From positions 24,908,402-24,972,401 of the forward strand of contig NC_088301.1 of the NCBI RefSeq assembly GCF_032854445.1: 64,000 nucleotides of DNA, in the 5' to 3' direction. The notes under the pieces are model-generated. The model was not told where the DNA came from and did not search any database. It saw only the letters and a list, made by a program, of their open reading frames with translations. Every line of letters starts with the position of its first letter. Positions within the stretch are counted from its first letter, which is position 1. Below are positions 36,701-52,300 of this stretch, piece after piece. This DNA comes from Liolophura sinensis. Its lineage: Eukaryota; Mollusca; Polyplacophora; Chitonida; Chitonidae. The position numbers and the translations under genes were made by a program.

Positions 36701-38952
36701 AGTTTGATTTATTTATTTATTTATTTGATTGGTGTTTTACGCCGTACTCAAGAATATTTCACTTATACCACGGCGGGGGAAGCCCACGACCACCCGCAGG
36801 TTGTGCCAGACCTACCCACGTATCTCCGGAGTGGAAGCTAGCATGCGTTGGATTTGAACACGCCAGTTTTAGTGTTGACCTATTCTGTTTTAGTGGGGAC
36901 ATCCGACTTAACCTAGACACAAAATACAGTGCCGTATACAAAAGCTGCTGTGAGTGTAGGTCTTTACTGGTCGGCTGTCTTAGGAGAAAGAGCTCTGTTT
37001 TAAACGCGTGTAAAATATCGTGATAAAACATTAACTACACATAAAATTTATCAAATTAGTAATAACTAATATAAGAACAGTGAGGCAATGCACATGGTTA
37101 TCCCTATAAGGTATAAAATATAACCAGGTAATGCGCATGGTTAACCCCATAAGGTATAAGGTGTAACCAGGCAATGCACATGGTTATCCCCATGAGGTAT
37201 AAGGTATAACCAGGCAGTGCACATGGTTATCCCCATAAGGTATAAGGTATAACCAGGCAAAGGATGATTGGAGTTTACAACTGACTAACATATTCTTAGT
37301 ACTGTTAAAGAACTGTGACAACAGCAAACTGCAAATTACCTAATTATAACTGACTGAATTGCAAAGTCACATAACAACGGGCTCGCGTCACTCGGATCAA
37401 GAGCGGTGTGAACAATTAGCATATTCAATATTGGCCATTGTTGCAAATCATATATGCTAGTATACCAAGATTCAACCATGGGGTGGTTGCACAGTACAAC
37501 TTCTCCCTGCACAGACAATTTAAGTTGGCATATGTCAGCAGCGTGTCACCCATTCAGGCACATAGCAAGTATATATAAAATACATACAAGTTAGGGTAGT
37601 TATCACATACATTATAACTAACCAACGTGTGTATCAGAAACATGTATAAAACTGTAATGTGGAACATAAATCCTCAAAATAAATTACCACATGGATTTAT
37701 ATGTGTAAGAATATCTTAATCAAAGTAACAGCGAGAATGATTAAATCTATTATTATCTAAGGCAGCTTGGCTACATGTGATCAACATGTTCACAACTTAT
37801 TATAGAAATTGAGAAACAAATTATTTACACATTAATTATCCATGCTACTACTGATGACCATTGAGGGTATTAATATATAAGACACATTGATGATCTGTCA
37901 CGGAAATGTATAGATATGTGGCAGTGGTTTGTTCACATTCAATGGAGGCTACCATTTTGTCACATGACCAAAACAATCTGAGAAAGAGGTTCTTGCCAAA
38001 CCCACTGTACAGGAGTTAATGACTGCCAGATGTGAGAACGAAAATTACCTCTTAACCATTACCTCTAGGGATTAATATGCCTGTGACTAGCAGTGCACAA
38101 AGGGCACTTTGTAACTAAATGGTTTAAGCGGACACAAGGTTATAAATAGTACTTTAAAAACTACAGCATATGCACCAAAATATTAACAACAAAGGTAATA
38201 ACATGACAATAACATGCAGTGTCTTGAAATTACCAGTGGAAATATCTGATTCATCATAGTCCAAAGATGGGAAGTATTGAATTTAGACAGTTTCCGTGTT
38301 TTGCTGATTAACATCTTAATAACAAAACCCTAGAACACTGAAGTAAACATGACAAAAGTGGGCAAGAACAGGGAGAATATATACATATGTATACTCACTT
38401 ATTGCCCCCCCCCCCCCAAATTAAAGTACATGTCTAATGATCCCATATGGCTCAAGCTATTTAGTAGACAACTATTACACTAGTGTTAATGCTAACATCC
38501 TGGGGTCGTCGTAATATGACTGAAAAATTGTTAAGAACGACGTTAAACCCCAGGCACTCACTCACTAACATCCTGGGGCCCCTAGGGCTAAACTCTTGGC
38601 TAGACACAAAATACAGTATTGTATACAAAAGCTGCTGTGACTATGTCTTTACTGGTCGGCTGTCCTAGGAGAAAGAGGCAGATTTTTCGTCTCTAACCCC
38701 CTAGAAAACCAGATAGATAGGCAATAAGTCCCCCCACTGCCTCTCTCTCCCAGGGTTAGATAGCAGCCAGGAAGGTCCACTGGCACAAAAATTTATGGCC
38801 TTAGTGAACATCAGCAACGACTCCCACACACAGTCCCCACTGGGGTACACAGAGTGGACAAAGTGGGTACTGGGGTTTACACGAGGGTTAACAATTACAT
38901 AATGAGTTCTGGGGTATGAAATTCTAAGTCAGACTGAGGCGCTAAGCAACAA

Positions 38953-38985
<33 letters not shown>

Positions 38986-40280
38986 AGAAACTTGTAGAGA
39001 GTGTTAAAAATTTGCATTGGCGAGCTTTCATCCAAGACACTTACGTTTCTGACACTTACGTTTCTGACACTTACGTTTCTGACACTTAGCTCACAACCTG
39101 CTTCTCCAAGAAAGCACTGACCGCGTTTCACTTTGCCTTCTTTGAAACTTTTATCAATGGTACGGTCGTAATTTTGTGCAAGCAGGTTTGTCACTAAAGA
39201 GCAAAAGATGTTTCAGACATTCCTGAATTGGTTTATTATTTGCATACAACGAAGCGCCATCTGATCTGTGAAATTTTCTGGAGCATCCCGGATACATTAT
39301 GTAATCCATTGAGTTGGTTAAAGAGGGTTTAAGCGTTGATTCGCTGCAACTATCAAACCCTTGACGAATGGCATCAAATGTTCGAATAGAACTCACACTG
39401 TTCATGTCTTTATCGTCATGCAAACAGGAACAATAAAGCTTCAGGAACATAGGTTTCAAATGTACTCGTCTTTTTCTTTGACAGCATGTGTTTCCGGTCG
39501 CTGGGGAGAAACGTGTCGCAGAAAATGCGGTCATTGTTGGGAAGGCAAATGTGATAAAGACAGATCAGATTGTTTCCAAGTTTCTCCAAACCCAAGGTGT
39601 GATGCTGGCTACATGGGTAGTTACTGCGAGACAGGTATGTATATATACTCCGTCCAAAAAATTAACCGTGCATTAACATTTCCTGAAGAAATGCCAAAGA
39701 AAAAGATCATAAAAGTAAGGTGCAGTAACGGAAGAAATCATGTCTTAAACAAAGGGTATGGATCACGTGACACTCTTGCCATATGTATATTTAAAGTTTC
39801 CTGTTACCCTACTCCGCCAGTTTTTCTTTCTCCTTAGAACGTCTGACTCAAGCGGTTGCAAACATTCAGCAGTTAGGTTTAGAACACAACACAACGTCAT
39901 CTCACAGGTGACGTTAAATAAACGTGATCAAGCCGTTGGTATATTTTCCTTTGGATTAACGCAATAGGAAGTTGCAAGACACATGTTACCGGAACACGGT
40001 TGCCACACTTGCTGTATACTAGAGGAATTTTCAGTACGTCAGATAATGTCCCCGTTCTGAACGTCTCGTGAATCGTTTAACACACATTACGAACAGATGT
40101 CGAACAGCCGAGGAGACTGTCTGAACTACACCATACAAACATGGGTTAAGAGCATGTCTTCCATCAGTGCGTCCGATTTTTACACATCACCAAGCACGGC
40201 TATAGCAGTGCAGGCAGCGTATCAGGCGCCCTACACGCTGGTGTGGAAACGTAATGTTTACGAATGAATCTCGTTTTCAC

Positions 40281-40349
<69 letters not shown>

Positions 40350-43300
40350 TAACTATATAACTATTGTATACTTTCTTAAAGTATTGCTTAAATCTTAATG
40401 AAAGTTCATATTTTCATCTGAAAATTGAGTACCATTTTGGCACCTCTATACCAATCATATTGTATGTAATAGTAATATATGTTAAGTGATACTCCCTAAT
40501 TTTATACCAGATATGAGTGCACTCAGTATAAATGCAAACACCTCAAAATATACATGTACGTCACACTGACGACTGAGAAATGCGTACTATGTAATATTTT
40601 GTATTCTGACCTCTGTTAAGGATGTACACAAGGAACATATGGTCCCGACTGCGCGAAGTCCTGTGGAGCGTGTGCAGATGGAAAGTACGCTTGTAACACT
40701 ACATCCGGGCACTGTTCAGGTCAACCCAGATGCAAGGCGGGATATTCTGGTCTGATGTGTGAAGAAGGTGAGTGGAAAAAAAAACTATGCGTGATAAACA
40801 TGTACGCTGCAAATACGGGCAGTGTACATACATGTAGCTTACGATTCTTTACAATATGCACGCTGAACTTTGATTAAATGTGACTTATACCTTCACTTAA
40901 GTAAACAGTCCTGCACTTAAAGGGATACTGAATCGGCGCTGATTGGCTGACAGCTGAGATATGGTTTTCTGGGTTAAATCTTACAGCCTTTGTCACGCTT
41001 GAATAAATGTTCCATACCTAAAATAATTCTGTATCCCTTTAAAGTGAAAGACAACACCTGAAGTGTCTTAAACCGGGATTAAATATTGTTTTGGATTTTT
41101 TTCAACGCAGTAAAATTTTACTGAAACTTCGCCATCACACAATCAGCACGTCTCCATTATCGAGGGTAAGGTGGTGTAACGTTTACCCCAGCTATTTTCC
41201 GTATAATAGGCTAAGCAGTAGCCTATGACAAAAGTTGTGGATTTCGGCGACGAAGGCCCAAGTGACAAATATACTTTTCTCGGAAACTGAACATACTGAA
41301 AGAATATTTCTTCCACTGCTTGAACTGTTGATACAGTAGGCCCACTATATCATTTATAAGGAACTCCAGCCACCTTGTTTCAGTGCCCTAGTTACAGATG
41401 CACGTCTGGGGTATTCCTCGTTCAGGTGGTAGCCTCCGAAGGTGTTGCGCAGGTGATTGTGACCTCTATTAAATGTTTCCAAAATTACAACAGGATTGTT
41501 GTACAACTAGATTCATGCTGAATAAATCTAAGTACCTCTGAGACTGATCTAGGCATTAGACTGTCGCTGGATTTTATGCTTAAGTTTTGTAGAGGTGGCT
41601 TCTAACATGGAAGCAATGCTGACCTGTTATATGGCGGACGTCAGAGAAATGACCTCGGCTTGAACACGGCGTTTCAATAATTTTACTGTATGTTAGAAAC
41701 GAAATCAGAAAAAAAACATCCCTTGTTTGCGAGAAAGACGAAAGAGCAAAATTCGAATTTTTATGTTGCAATAAATTCAGAGAAAAAATTATATCTTAGG
41801 ACTTTTAATTAGTTTTAAGCGTTGTGTGGAGAGATGCCATCTTCTCATTCCCATAAACCTTCGGCATCCCTAATGAATTTTGCACAGACTGGTATTTTTT
41901 CTCGAGAAGCTGCTGATTAAACGCTTAAATGAACGAAAAAAAATGTATCTGGGGAGATGAATGCGGTTTGGGCCGTTACGGTATGCTACTGTCTGACATA
42001 ATTCGTGATACCATCGTTGAATATTACACGGCTTGTAAATCAACTGAATTTACGTCTGTGGTGGTCCCTAAATGATTCAGACCTGCCTCACAACACTTTG
42101 TGAAATGGTCCTTCGGCTGCACGTAACTAAATCCTTGTAAGCGATCTCAATATGATATCTTATGAAGTAGCTCTGTGTTATCATCTGTCACTTCACGGAG
42201 TGAATGGTTAAAGGCTACGTCACAGCCTAGGCCACGCAACCTGATAGCAATCTCATTTAAATAATAAAATATGATACTTTTTACATGCAAAGCTTGAGTA
42301 TCCCGCTTTTGATTGAATTATGCTTTAGCCAGTTGCTGTCTTGTCCTTTAAGTATGTATAAATTCATGCAAAATACGAATATATAATTCTTATAGGTATC
42401 TAGAAGTGTGGATCTAATTATCTTATCCTGCATTATTAAGATCTTTTGTATTGTTGTTTATCTCTATGTTAAATGAAAATGGAATGGTTTATGTCTTGTT
42501 TCATATGTCTCTTTACCATTTTATGTTAAAACGGATCTCTCGCCAACTTTGACATGGCGTACATTGTTAGATAACAAAGATTAGGGTCCAAATGTAATTA
42601 GTGGCCAAGGTAATGTCTCGTAACACACATTCGTACAGCAATCGTCATGGTACATGCCTCGAAGTCGAGAAACCCAAGATCAGACTCGGGTCGGGTCATA
42701 CCAAAGACTTTAAAATAGTACTTTGCTGCTGTCTTGCTTGGCGCTCAGCGCTAAGGGTTAAGAGCAAGGAAAAAGAACAGGGGCCAGTTTCATGAAGCTC
42801 ACTCAGCTAAGTTTGCCCGTAAATATCATGACGACCTATGTTTTAGATATATACACTTAGCTAAGGGCTACTGAGTACTAAGTATGCTTCATGAATTCGG
42901 CCCCAGGTTGGCCCGGTGTGAGCATAATGTGACTGGGTGGAGTGTCATGTCTGGTGTCTTCGGCATGAAACTTCAGTGAAGGCATCACTTTGGCAGCATG
43001 GACTCACCCTGTCGCAAGAAGACACATTATATGTACACACACCCAATGACTCTTCGAAGTCGTATGACTGAAAAATTGTTAAGTACGACGGAAAACCCCA
43101 CGCATTCATTCATTTATGCATTCAACCATGTAATGAACGTATCAACAAGACGGAATAGTTGGTTAGCGCGCCTGTCACCAATGTGGTCGCTCTGAGTTCA
43201 AATCCAGCTCATGCTGCCTTCCTCTTCGGCCGTACGTGAGAAGGACTGTCGGCAACCTGCGGATGTTTGAGGGTTTCCCCCGGGCTATGTCCGGTTTCCT

Positions 43301-46300
43301 CCCACCATAATGCTGGTCGCCGTCGCATAAGTGAAATATTCTTGAATACGGCGTATAACACCAATAAATAAATAAATATACATACATAAATAAAAAGACG
43401 GAATAAAAACATGCACATAGGCATGGACCCGAACACACTAAGCCCCCTAAGCCATATCACTACAACAGGCTGCATATCCCTCTATTTTAGAACGGCAAGT
43501 TATGACAGGCAGAATCAGTATCTTAAAAATAATGATTTACACATTTCATATTAGGAGAGAGGCATAGCTATATGTCAATACTTATATTCTACTTTTAATT
43601 TATTTATTTGATTGGTGTTTTACGCCGTACTCAATAATATTTGACTTATACCACCGCGGCCAGTATTGTAGTGAGAGGAAAACGGGTAGTGCCCAGGGGA
43701 AGCCCACGATCATCCGCAGGTTGCTGGCAGACCTTCCCACGTACGACCAGAGAGGAAGCCAGCTGGATCTACTCTTAAACACTTTCGTTAACAAATAATG
43801 GCTTAAACGAAAAGTAAATAACAATAAATAATATAATCTTAGTTATTTCGGATGAAGCGTAGAGGAAGGGAAACCAATGTCCTGACTGACATTTAGCTGT
43901 GGTAATGTATGGTTAATACATTTTGGATTGCTGTGAAACCAGATGGTGAATAGGTCAAACGAAATCTTTTGTAAGTCATTGCACGTCTTCTCACAGGTGC
44001 CCGATTGATATTATTCAATAATTTTCGCCGACGATTTTGTTTTGAAAGGGTTAGCAATTCTGAAATCTGGTTTTGACTCGATTTAGATGCATGAGAAAAC
44101 CTAAATAGCCTTCAAAGCCAAATTTTAGATGATTAATTCAGTGTAGACAGCTTAGTATAGCATCGTTGGTGCTTTATTTTTCAGTTTGTGATAACGGAAC
44201 TTGGGGAGCAGACTGTCCTTATCAGTGTGGCAGTTGTTTTAACGGTGCTGTTTGCGACTCGAGAAATGGGTATTGCCCTATATCCCGAGACCATCCCCAG
44301 TGCTCGGCTGGATTTAGTGGCCCCAGATGCGTTACAAGTAAGCAAAGTTAAATGTGCTTTCTGTATGGTATGTTTACTCAAGAACGTTTCACGGAGTTTT
44401 CAGAACAAAGGCTGTGATCGTTCAACTTCTCTTTGGCATTAATGTTGATTTTTACTCAGGCATACTCGTCTGATTTCTGAGAAAGTGACATATTGCTTTT
44501 ACCTTTCTTTATTTCTATACCGTTACTGTTAAACAAAAGAAGAAGAAAGAAAATACAATTGAAGACGTAAGCATATATAGAAAAAACCAAAGCAGCGACG
44601 ACAGTGTGATGGCTGACAAATGGTTACAGATAGCCCGTGAAATACGGACTCTGTCAAATCACCTCGGTTGCGGGTTTTATTTTAACTGTTCATCGGTGTG
44701 GCAATTGTTAGTACACGGTAGTACACAGAAACATTAAAACAATGCAAAGGCACCAGGCCCTGGGATCACGAAACGATCTTAGACTTAAGTCAAAATTTCA
44801 ATCATTAAATTTAGTATGTTCCTTTCCTGAAATTTATTTTTCAATAAGTTACCCAGAATTCACAATATCATGCAGTGTTTCGATCTTGTTACGTAAGAAA
44901 TATACATTTTAACGTGATTTGAAACTTTGACTAAAGTCTAAGATTGCTTCGTGATCCCGAGGTCAGGCCCTGGGGTCAGGACTCTGGGATGCTTAGTTCA
45001 CCAGCAGAAAAAAAGACCCTTCTCAATGATAACTTGACATTGGCCCTTTGAGATTGTCTTTGTGAATCCAGAGTTAGAGCTACGCCCTTAATTTAGGGGA
45101 TTCTTCATGTATAGGAAAAGCTGTTCAGCTTTCCTCCAGTATTATTTCCTCCGCCTGACTATATATCAGATATTACCGAGTTCTGGGTGAAAAGTTGATT
45201 TAATATATAAATAATTGTACAACTACAGTCTAGTTTTTTTTTAGAGAGTAGCCTATATTCAGCTGTCTGTAAAATCAGTCAAATTCGCCACCAATATTGC
45301 CTTTAGTCAGTGAGACGTAACAACCCAAGCTCTACATATTCACATGTTGAACGTCCATATTATTACAAGGAAAATGCAGTTAGAATACTTTTTCTAACTC
45401 ATAATGTTAAGCTCCACAAGCTTAGCTTCGACACTAAGAACGTATTGCCTCGGGTGACGTCATAATTATTCAACAGTAAGTTGCATGTTGGATAGTGCAT
45501 TTCATTCTCCTTACAATAATATAGACTTCCAGACATATAGGCGACTCGCTAAATGAAATTTGTTAATCAATTAAAAATGCATACCATATCCTGTCTTGTT
45601 ATAGTTTAGACAATGTAATGATGAGACAAACGCTGATCAGTGTTCCAAGGGTATTTATTTATTTGATTCATGCTTTATACCGTACTCAAGAATATTTCAC
45701 TTATACGACGTTGGTGATTACAGCTTTTGTGAGAGGCTTCTGGGTCATTGTGCCACACTAGCGTGCTAACCCCCTCGACTGGATAGATGACAACTGAAAA
45801 ACTCAAGGAAAGGAATCGTGTTTTGCATGTGAACATTATATTTAAAGAAAACGTTATGTCATCTTGTAGTAAAATATAATGCTCGCGCGGGGAGGGGGGG
45901 GGGGGGGGGCGGATGCGGGGGCGGTGGCGGTTAACTAGCACTTGTATTGTTTTATTTAACTGGTTTTAAAAGTGTCTGTCTGTTTATGTTTGATATTTAT
46001 TTGATGTTCTCATTATCTCATCGAAGACCACTTATTGTCTATTAGTTTAAACATCCTCTCGCCAATGTATGTCGGCAATACTGTCGATGTGGCGTTAAGC
46101 CATAATCATTCACTGGTGGATGTTGTCGTTAAATTGTGGAAAAAAATTTTTTCAATTATTTATCAGCTCACATCTTTAAGCTTGTAGCAACGGTAAGTAC
46201 GGACCGGACTGTTTGGAGGATTGTGGATCCTGTGCTGAAGGACATGGCGTTTGTGACACCATATTTGGTCTCTGTCCGGACAGATCAGACCAGCCAAGAT

Positions 46301-49300
46301 GCATGCCGGGATATTTCCAAGAAAAATGTGATGCAGGTTTGTGGTTGTAATGATTTAAAAAAAAAAATTGTGAATCCTAAGATCCACAAAATGTACCGTT
46401 AAGAGTACATTGTGAAATCTCATAACCAATTCACCTTATATATTATTCATTGTGTCGTCATTGTGGTGGCTTTCTAACCAGTAATGTGACAATACTTTTT
46501 GCCGCCCAAAAAAACTTGACATATTTCTAAAACGTGAACAGAATGTAATTATTACGCTGTTTATTTCAGCATGTGAGAACAATTTATTGGTGAGACCTGT
46601 ACAGAAATATATAGCAGATGTATCATTTTACAGAATGTCAAAATGGTACCTACGGCGAGGACTGTCTAAAATCGTGCGGTAACTGCTATAACGGGACTAT
46701 GTGTAACAAGAGGTCAGGAGAATGCCCCTTTGTTGGGGGGAATCCCCGCTGCTCGGCTGGATACTTATACACAGACATCACGTGCCATACACGTAAGTAT
46801 TTGACGTGACAAAGTGCTGGAATTTTATATACTGAAATCTCACTCTTATGAATTGTCATCTTGCTTTAAATGCAAAAGAACTTTAAATACATCACTGAGC
46901 CCTGAAGAAATGAATCAAATTATGTTTATGAACAGTGTTTAATGGCGGAGAGAATGTAAAAATTAGTTCAGATAAAAGAGTGCAAAAAGTTAGTTGTAAA
47001 TAAGGTGTTCAATATTTCTATTTAATTTCTCTTTAAACACTTGAAAATAAGGGTGGGAATGATAGGTATTTGGGACCACCTTTTGGTATATATAATATTT
47101 GTGTAATAATGATTTAAATGATGATGTAACACATGTTTAATAAATATTCCCAGTATTTTCAAATGTCTTTTTTTTTCCTGAAAAAAAAACTCCACCATAA
47201 GACCAAATTTGCAAATACTTTTTTACGCTCTTTTATCTGATCTTGGCATCGTTTTTATGTTTTTTTTTTCTCCTTTAATGGTCATTCATATGACATGTAC
47301 GTCCCGTTATACTGTTTTCTTTACCTTCAAAGAACATACATACTTTCATACTTTCACGACGCCTGGCGCAGTATCAGATCTTCCAATATGATGGACAAAC
47401 AGACAGTCCAGACTACGAAGATATCAGTAATTCGTCTCATCAATACATTTACAAGAAAATAAGTATTTTATCTCAACACAGATTCTGTCTTCGGAGTGCA
47501 TTAAAAGATATCAATGGACGAAAACCTGGGCGACATACAGCCATTTTTCTTTTCTTCTAGCGTGCGAGACAGGATTATGGGGAGACAACTGCTCCCGGCA
47601 ATGTAGCACTGGTTGTGGAACTGAAGGATGTGACATTACTACTGGAATGTGTCAGAAAGGATGCCGCGACGGCTTTGTGGGCGATGGCTGCGAAGAAGGT
47701 ATCTTATATGTGTATTGCGCCAGAAATTTATGTTTAAAATAGACCTACACTCTTTTCTGCTTGAAGATACCGGAAACCTAAGTTTAGTGATGATTTCCTG
47801 GACAGTGGATAGCATATGACGAAACAACAGCGAAAAAACAGTTTAGCAATGGTTCATTTCAAGACTGAAATAAAAGAGACAGCTTAGAGTCAAGGGAGGT
47901 AATTCCTTGAAAAGGGAAGTAACCCATGTATTACGAAAATTCGGAATAGACGAAGGCAAACTAAAGTAATCATAAGTACACGTGGTTGGCCTTCCTTTAG
48001 TAAGGAAGATATTATTAACCCCTCGTCTTACAGGTACCTCGAACGGCCTCAACAATTGTTTACATTCTTTTGGTTCCTGCTCTTCTTAAAACAACAACAA
48101 CTATACAACTAAACATATAACAGTTCCAAGAGGAAAACATTCTGGGTTCCTTTCCTGTCATATTTTTCAAATCTCCAAAGAAGGTCCTCCCGGATCCATG
48201 CCACACTCACACTAAAATGAAAAACATACGGACATTCCAGTAGCTTACCCGGGTCTATGGAAGGCTTCCAACCTGGTGAACAGGACTGGCTTATTTGCTG
48301 TTTTTCATTTTTTCTTAGAAGACAGATAATCATAACAGTTTGTTCCCCCTAAAGAAAAGTGAACTCCATGGTGTAAAGTGTGTATTTAGTTTTTTTCATT
48401 CATTCCTGTCTTGAAGACAGATAGCACCAGGCCTTTTTTTCTCCAAAAGGGAAATGATTTCTGGAAAGTTCACTATATCTTTCGTGACTTTCTTTCACCC
48501 CTTTCTTGAAAGCAGAGAACATTATAATGCCAGTGAAGAGGAATACTGTTTACAATGCGTATTTAGCGTTTTTCATTCTATTCTGAAAGACAGAAGCAGT
48601 ATGTTTCTCCTAAAGGGGAATGATATTTAGGGATTAAAGTGTTTGGCGTTTTTCATCCCTTCCTGAAAACAGAGGCTGTTTGTTTCTCCTAAAGAGGAAT
48701 GATATTTAGGGTTTAGAGTGTTTGGCGTTTTTCATCCCTTCCTGAAAACAGAGGCTGTATGTTTCTCCTTCAGGGGAATGATATTTAGGGTTTAGAATGT
48801 TTGGCGTTTTTCATCCCTTCCCGAAAACAGAGGTCGTTTGTTTGTCCTAAAGGGGAATGATATTTAGGGTTTAGAGTGTTTGGTGTTTTTCATCCCTTCC
48901 TGAAAACAGGGGCTGTTTGTTTCTCCTAAAGGGGAATGGTATTTAGGGTTTAGAGTGTTTGGCGTTTTTCATCCCTTCCCGAAAACAGGGGCTGTTTGTT
49001 TCTCCTAAAGGGGAATGGTATTTAGGGATTAGAGTGTTTGGTGTTTTTCATCCTTTCCTGAAAACAGAGGCTGTGTGTTTTTAGTAAATTGGAATGATGT
49101 CTATACATGTAGGGTGTAGAATGTGTATTTGGTGTTTTCATTTCTCGCTTTAAACAGAAAACTGTATGTTTCCCCTGAAGGGTAATGATTAGCAAGGTTC
49201 AGAGCACGAATTGCACCTTTCATTCCTTCCTGAAAGACAGAGAGAAGTATGATTTTTTACTTCTTCTTCTTCTTCATATTACTGCTACACTGCAATATTG

Positions 49301-52300
49301 TTGTTATTTTTTTTTTTTTTGCAGCTTCACATCGGAATAAAATGACCGGTGGTATAGCTGGTGGTATTGTCGGTGTCCTCGTACTTTGTCTTGTTGTTGT
49401 AGCGATCATCCTTTTCAGGTAAATTTGTATAGTGTTCTTACTTGTGTTCAATCAAACAATGTAATGTATTTTCGCTTTCAAATCCACAGAGCAGGATGAT
49501 TTTTGTTGCACAAAAACATCACAAAATCTCAGTTTTATCAAGTTAACAAGGCATATTAGTAATAACAGTTGGTTTGCAGAAAATCCAGTAGGAAAAATCC
49601 AGTGAAAGGGGGAGACAGGCAACCTTAATAACATTGCCTCACAAAGACTAAGTTACTGGTTATTTAAAATGGCAAGCAAGTTATTTTTCAACTTTTTTGC
49701 GCGTGGTTATTTCAATTCGCACTCCCTTTCGGGGATTCCAGTCAGCTGGATTGGTTTCTCCATTTTGTCGGGTCATTTGACTAAACTTATCATTCTGTCC
49801 AATCATGACAAGTACCTCGTTGTTGTTAACACCGGATATGATGTGAAATGGATTGAGAGTTCAATAGTACCCATTAAGTGGTAAGATGTAATGGTTTTAT
49901 ACCCCTCGCAGTGAAGTTATTAGGGGTTGTACTGGGGTCACTCTGTCTGTCTGATATTTTATATACATCTTCCCTTTGATCTAAAGCTTTGCTTTCTTAA
50001 CAGTGACAATCAGTTAGCGTCTACAAAGTCATTCCCGTTAGGGGTTGCTTTTTCACATACACGTAATCAAAAGATTATATATGTTACAAGGCCACCTATA
50101 GAAATAATAGTGAAATTGACCTTAAAGGATACATGATAAAGGATGTTTCCATGCTAAATGAAGAAAATTATGCCCTTGAATTTTTGTTTAAAAATTTCAT
50201 TTTGGGGGTATTTTTATACCTGTTAAGTGCCCCGAGCCCGATGAACCGTATCGCTACAGTGTGGGTAAGGTGACATGTACACAGATACTGCATGACTTGT
50301 ACGGGCCATCTTAGCGCAACCTCCGCGCCCCTATACCCGCTCCCATTCGGTCTGTCCCCCACACCCACGTCCCCATTCGGCCAGATCCGCTATGTCTGTT
50401 CCCGACAGAGTTCTTTTAAAACAGGGATCATCGTTGACGTTACCTCTGCAAGCTACTTAATTTTCGGACTGACCGTTGGGGCCTTAAGAAAACTGTACCT
50501 TAAAGCCATTTTTACCCCCCACCCCCACACACAAAGTGAAATTTGTACTGTTATATGTTATTACACACGATCATCTGCACACAAAGAAATAAATACAAAA
50601 CGTTCATGTGTCTTTTAAGCCACAAAAAAGCAAGCAAATATTTTGGTGTCAGAGGTGGCCAGTCTAAAAATAATTCATCGCAATGTCATAAAGACTGCAT
50701 GATTGGCTATTGTATAATGAAGATTTCTGTTAGGAGGCGTCGCCCATCTTCAAAGGATACCAAGCTCTGTGAATCCCCATCTGTGAGGAAAAATGGACAA
50801 GACATCCAGCTGGTAGTGGAGGAACAACAAAGCAATACAGGTATGCGAACAACAACGGCGTTACTCTTTTTAAGGGTGATGAAAACATAAAATGAAGTAG
50901 GCGTATAAGTGTTTAAGGGTAATGAAAACATAAAATGAAGTAGGCGTATAAGTGTTTAAGGGTAATGAAAACATAAAATGAAGTAGGCGTATAAGTGTTT
51001 AATTCACTGTTTCGTGCACAGGTGTACATTATACAGAAGTAACGTTCACAAGAATTTTGCTCAGATCTAAATATTAAGCTGTTGAAAAAGGGCAGTATCC
51101 TTTAACATCTTATAAGACGTAAGAATTACCCTCAAACTACAGCGTCGTCATGTATAGGATTCATGAATTGATAAGGAAAGTAGTCCGCGTAAACCATGAT
51201 TCCTTTTCCTTTCACGGATCCACAGAGAAGTAAGTCCGTTTGCCAAAGAACGTAAATTTCTTCATGCAAAATGTCTGATTAAAACATAGCATTCAATATC
51301 TTCTGCGCCAGCCTTGTTTTCTTATTAATTCATTCTCTATCTACAGAAATAGTAGAATAATAATAGAATTTAAATGATAATATCTGTATTGTCGGCGTTT
51401 GAGCTCATGTGAAAGTTTAGTTGATGTTGTATTTATTGCCAGGGCATGAAGCAGAAGAAATGGTGGTTTATGTAAATCAAGGGCAGCCAGAGGCAACCTA
51501 CGAGAATCAATTGTCCACGTCAGTTCCGGTAGAGGAATTCTGGCAACATGTCCAAAACAAAATGGCATCCGATGGATTCAAGACCGACTTTGCGGTAAAC
51601 TCACTTCTTAAAGTTGTTGATGTAAGAATATATGCAATGCACTTAAAGTCTGAATAGTGTTCTAAAATTTCGTTTAAAACCAACGCTAATTTCTGAATAT
51701 AATCAAGACGGCATATACGAGTCCGAGCCAACAGTTTGACCTCAACGTAAAGATGCTACCATATGCCATAGTTTAAAAGTATCTCACAATTACTAGATAG
51801 TGTTCTCGTAATTACTAGACATTTCTCTTGTAATTACGATATACTGTCTCATCATTTCGAATTAACATACATATATATATATTTGGGAGGTGTGTGTGTG
51901 TGTGTGTGGGGGGGGGGGTTGATACATTAGTGTTCGATGTTTACCGAATATGAATTGAATTACTTAGTACCAAGTATTTATTTGAATTATAAATTACGTA
52001 AATCATATCCCCTCTCTGATCAGAAATTTCCCGTTGGACTCCATGCCAAGCACGAAGTGGCGGACCTACCATACAACAAGCTGAAAAGTCGCTACAAGGA
52101 TCTTGTCGCCTGTAAGTTTCCATCCTTCAATTAAAAATAATTGAAATAGAGATATTCCATACATTCTTTAAAGACAAAGAAAACACTAAAACGAAGTATA
52201 CATCAGATGAAAGACCATTAAAAACTGTCCAGGAAAAGAGCCGAATTTATTTTTTTTCACATTTTATTTAACGTAGTAAAATGTATTTGATTATTTTATT

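Noticed and set aside
48100-49235. Array 5 as a copy of the transmembrane exon's acceptor
   Set aside because: Its unit does not match the CTTCACATCGGAATAAAATG exon start; only a general pyrimidine-AG resemblance.
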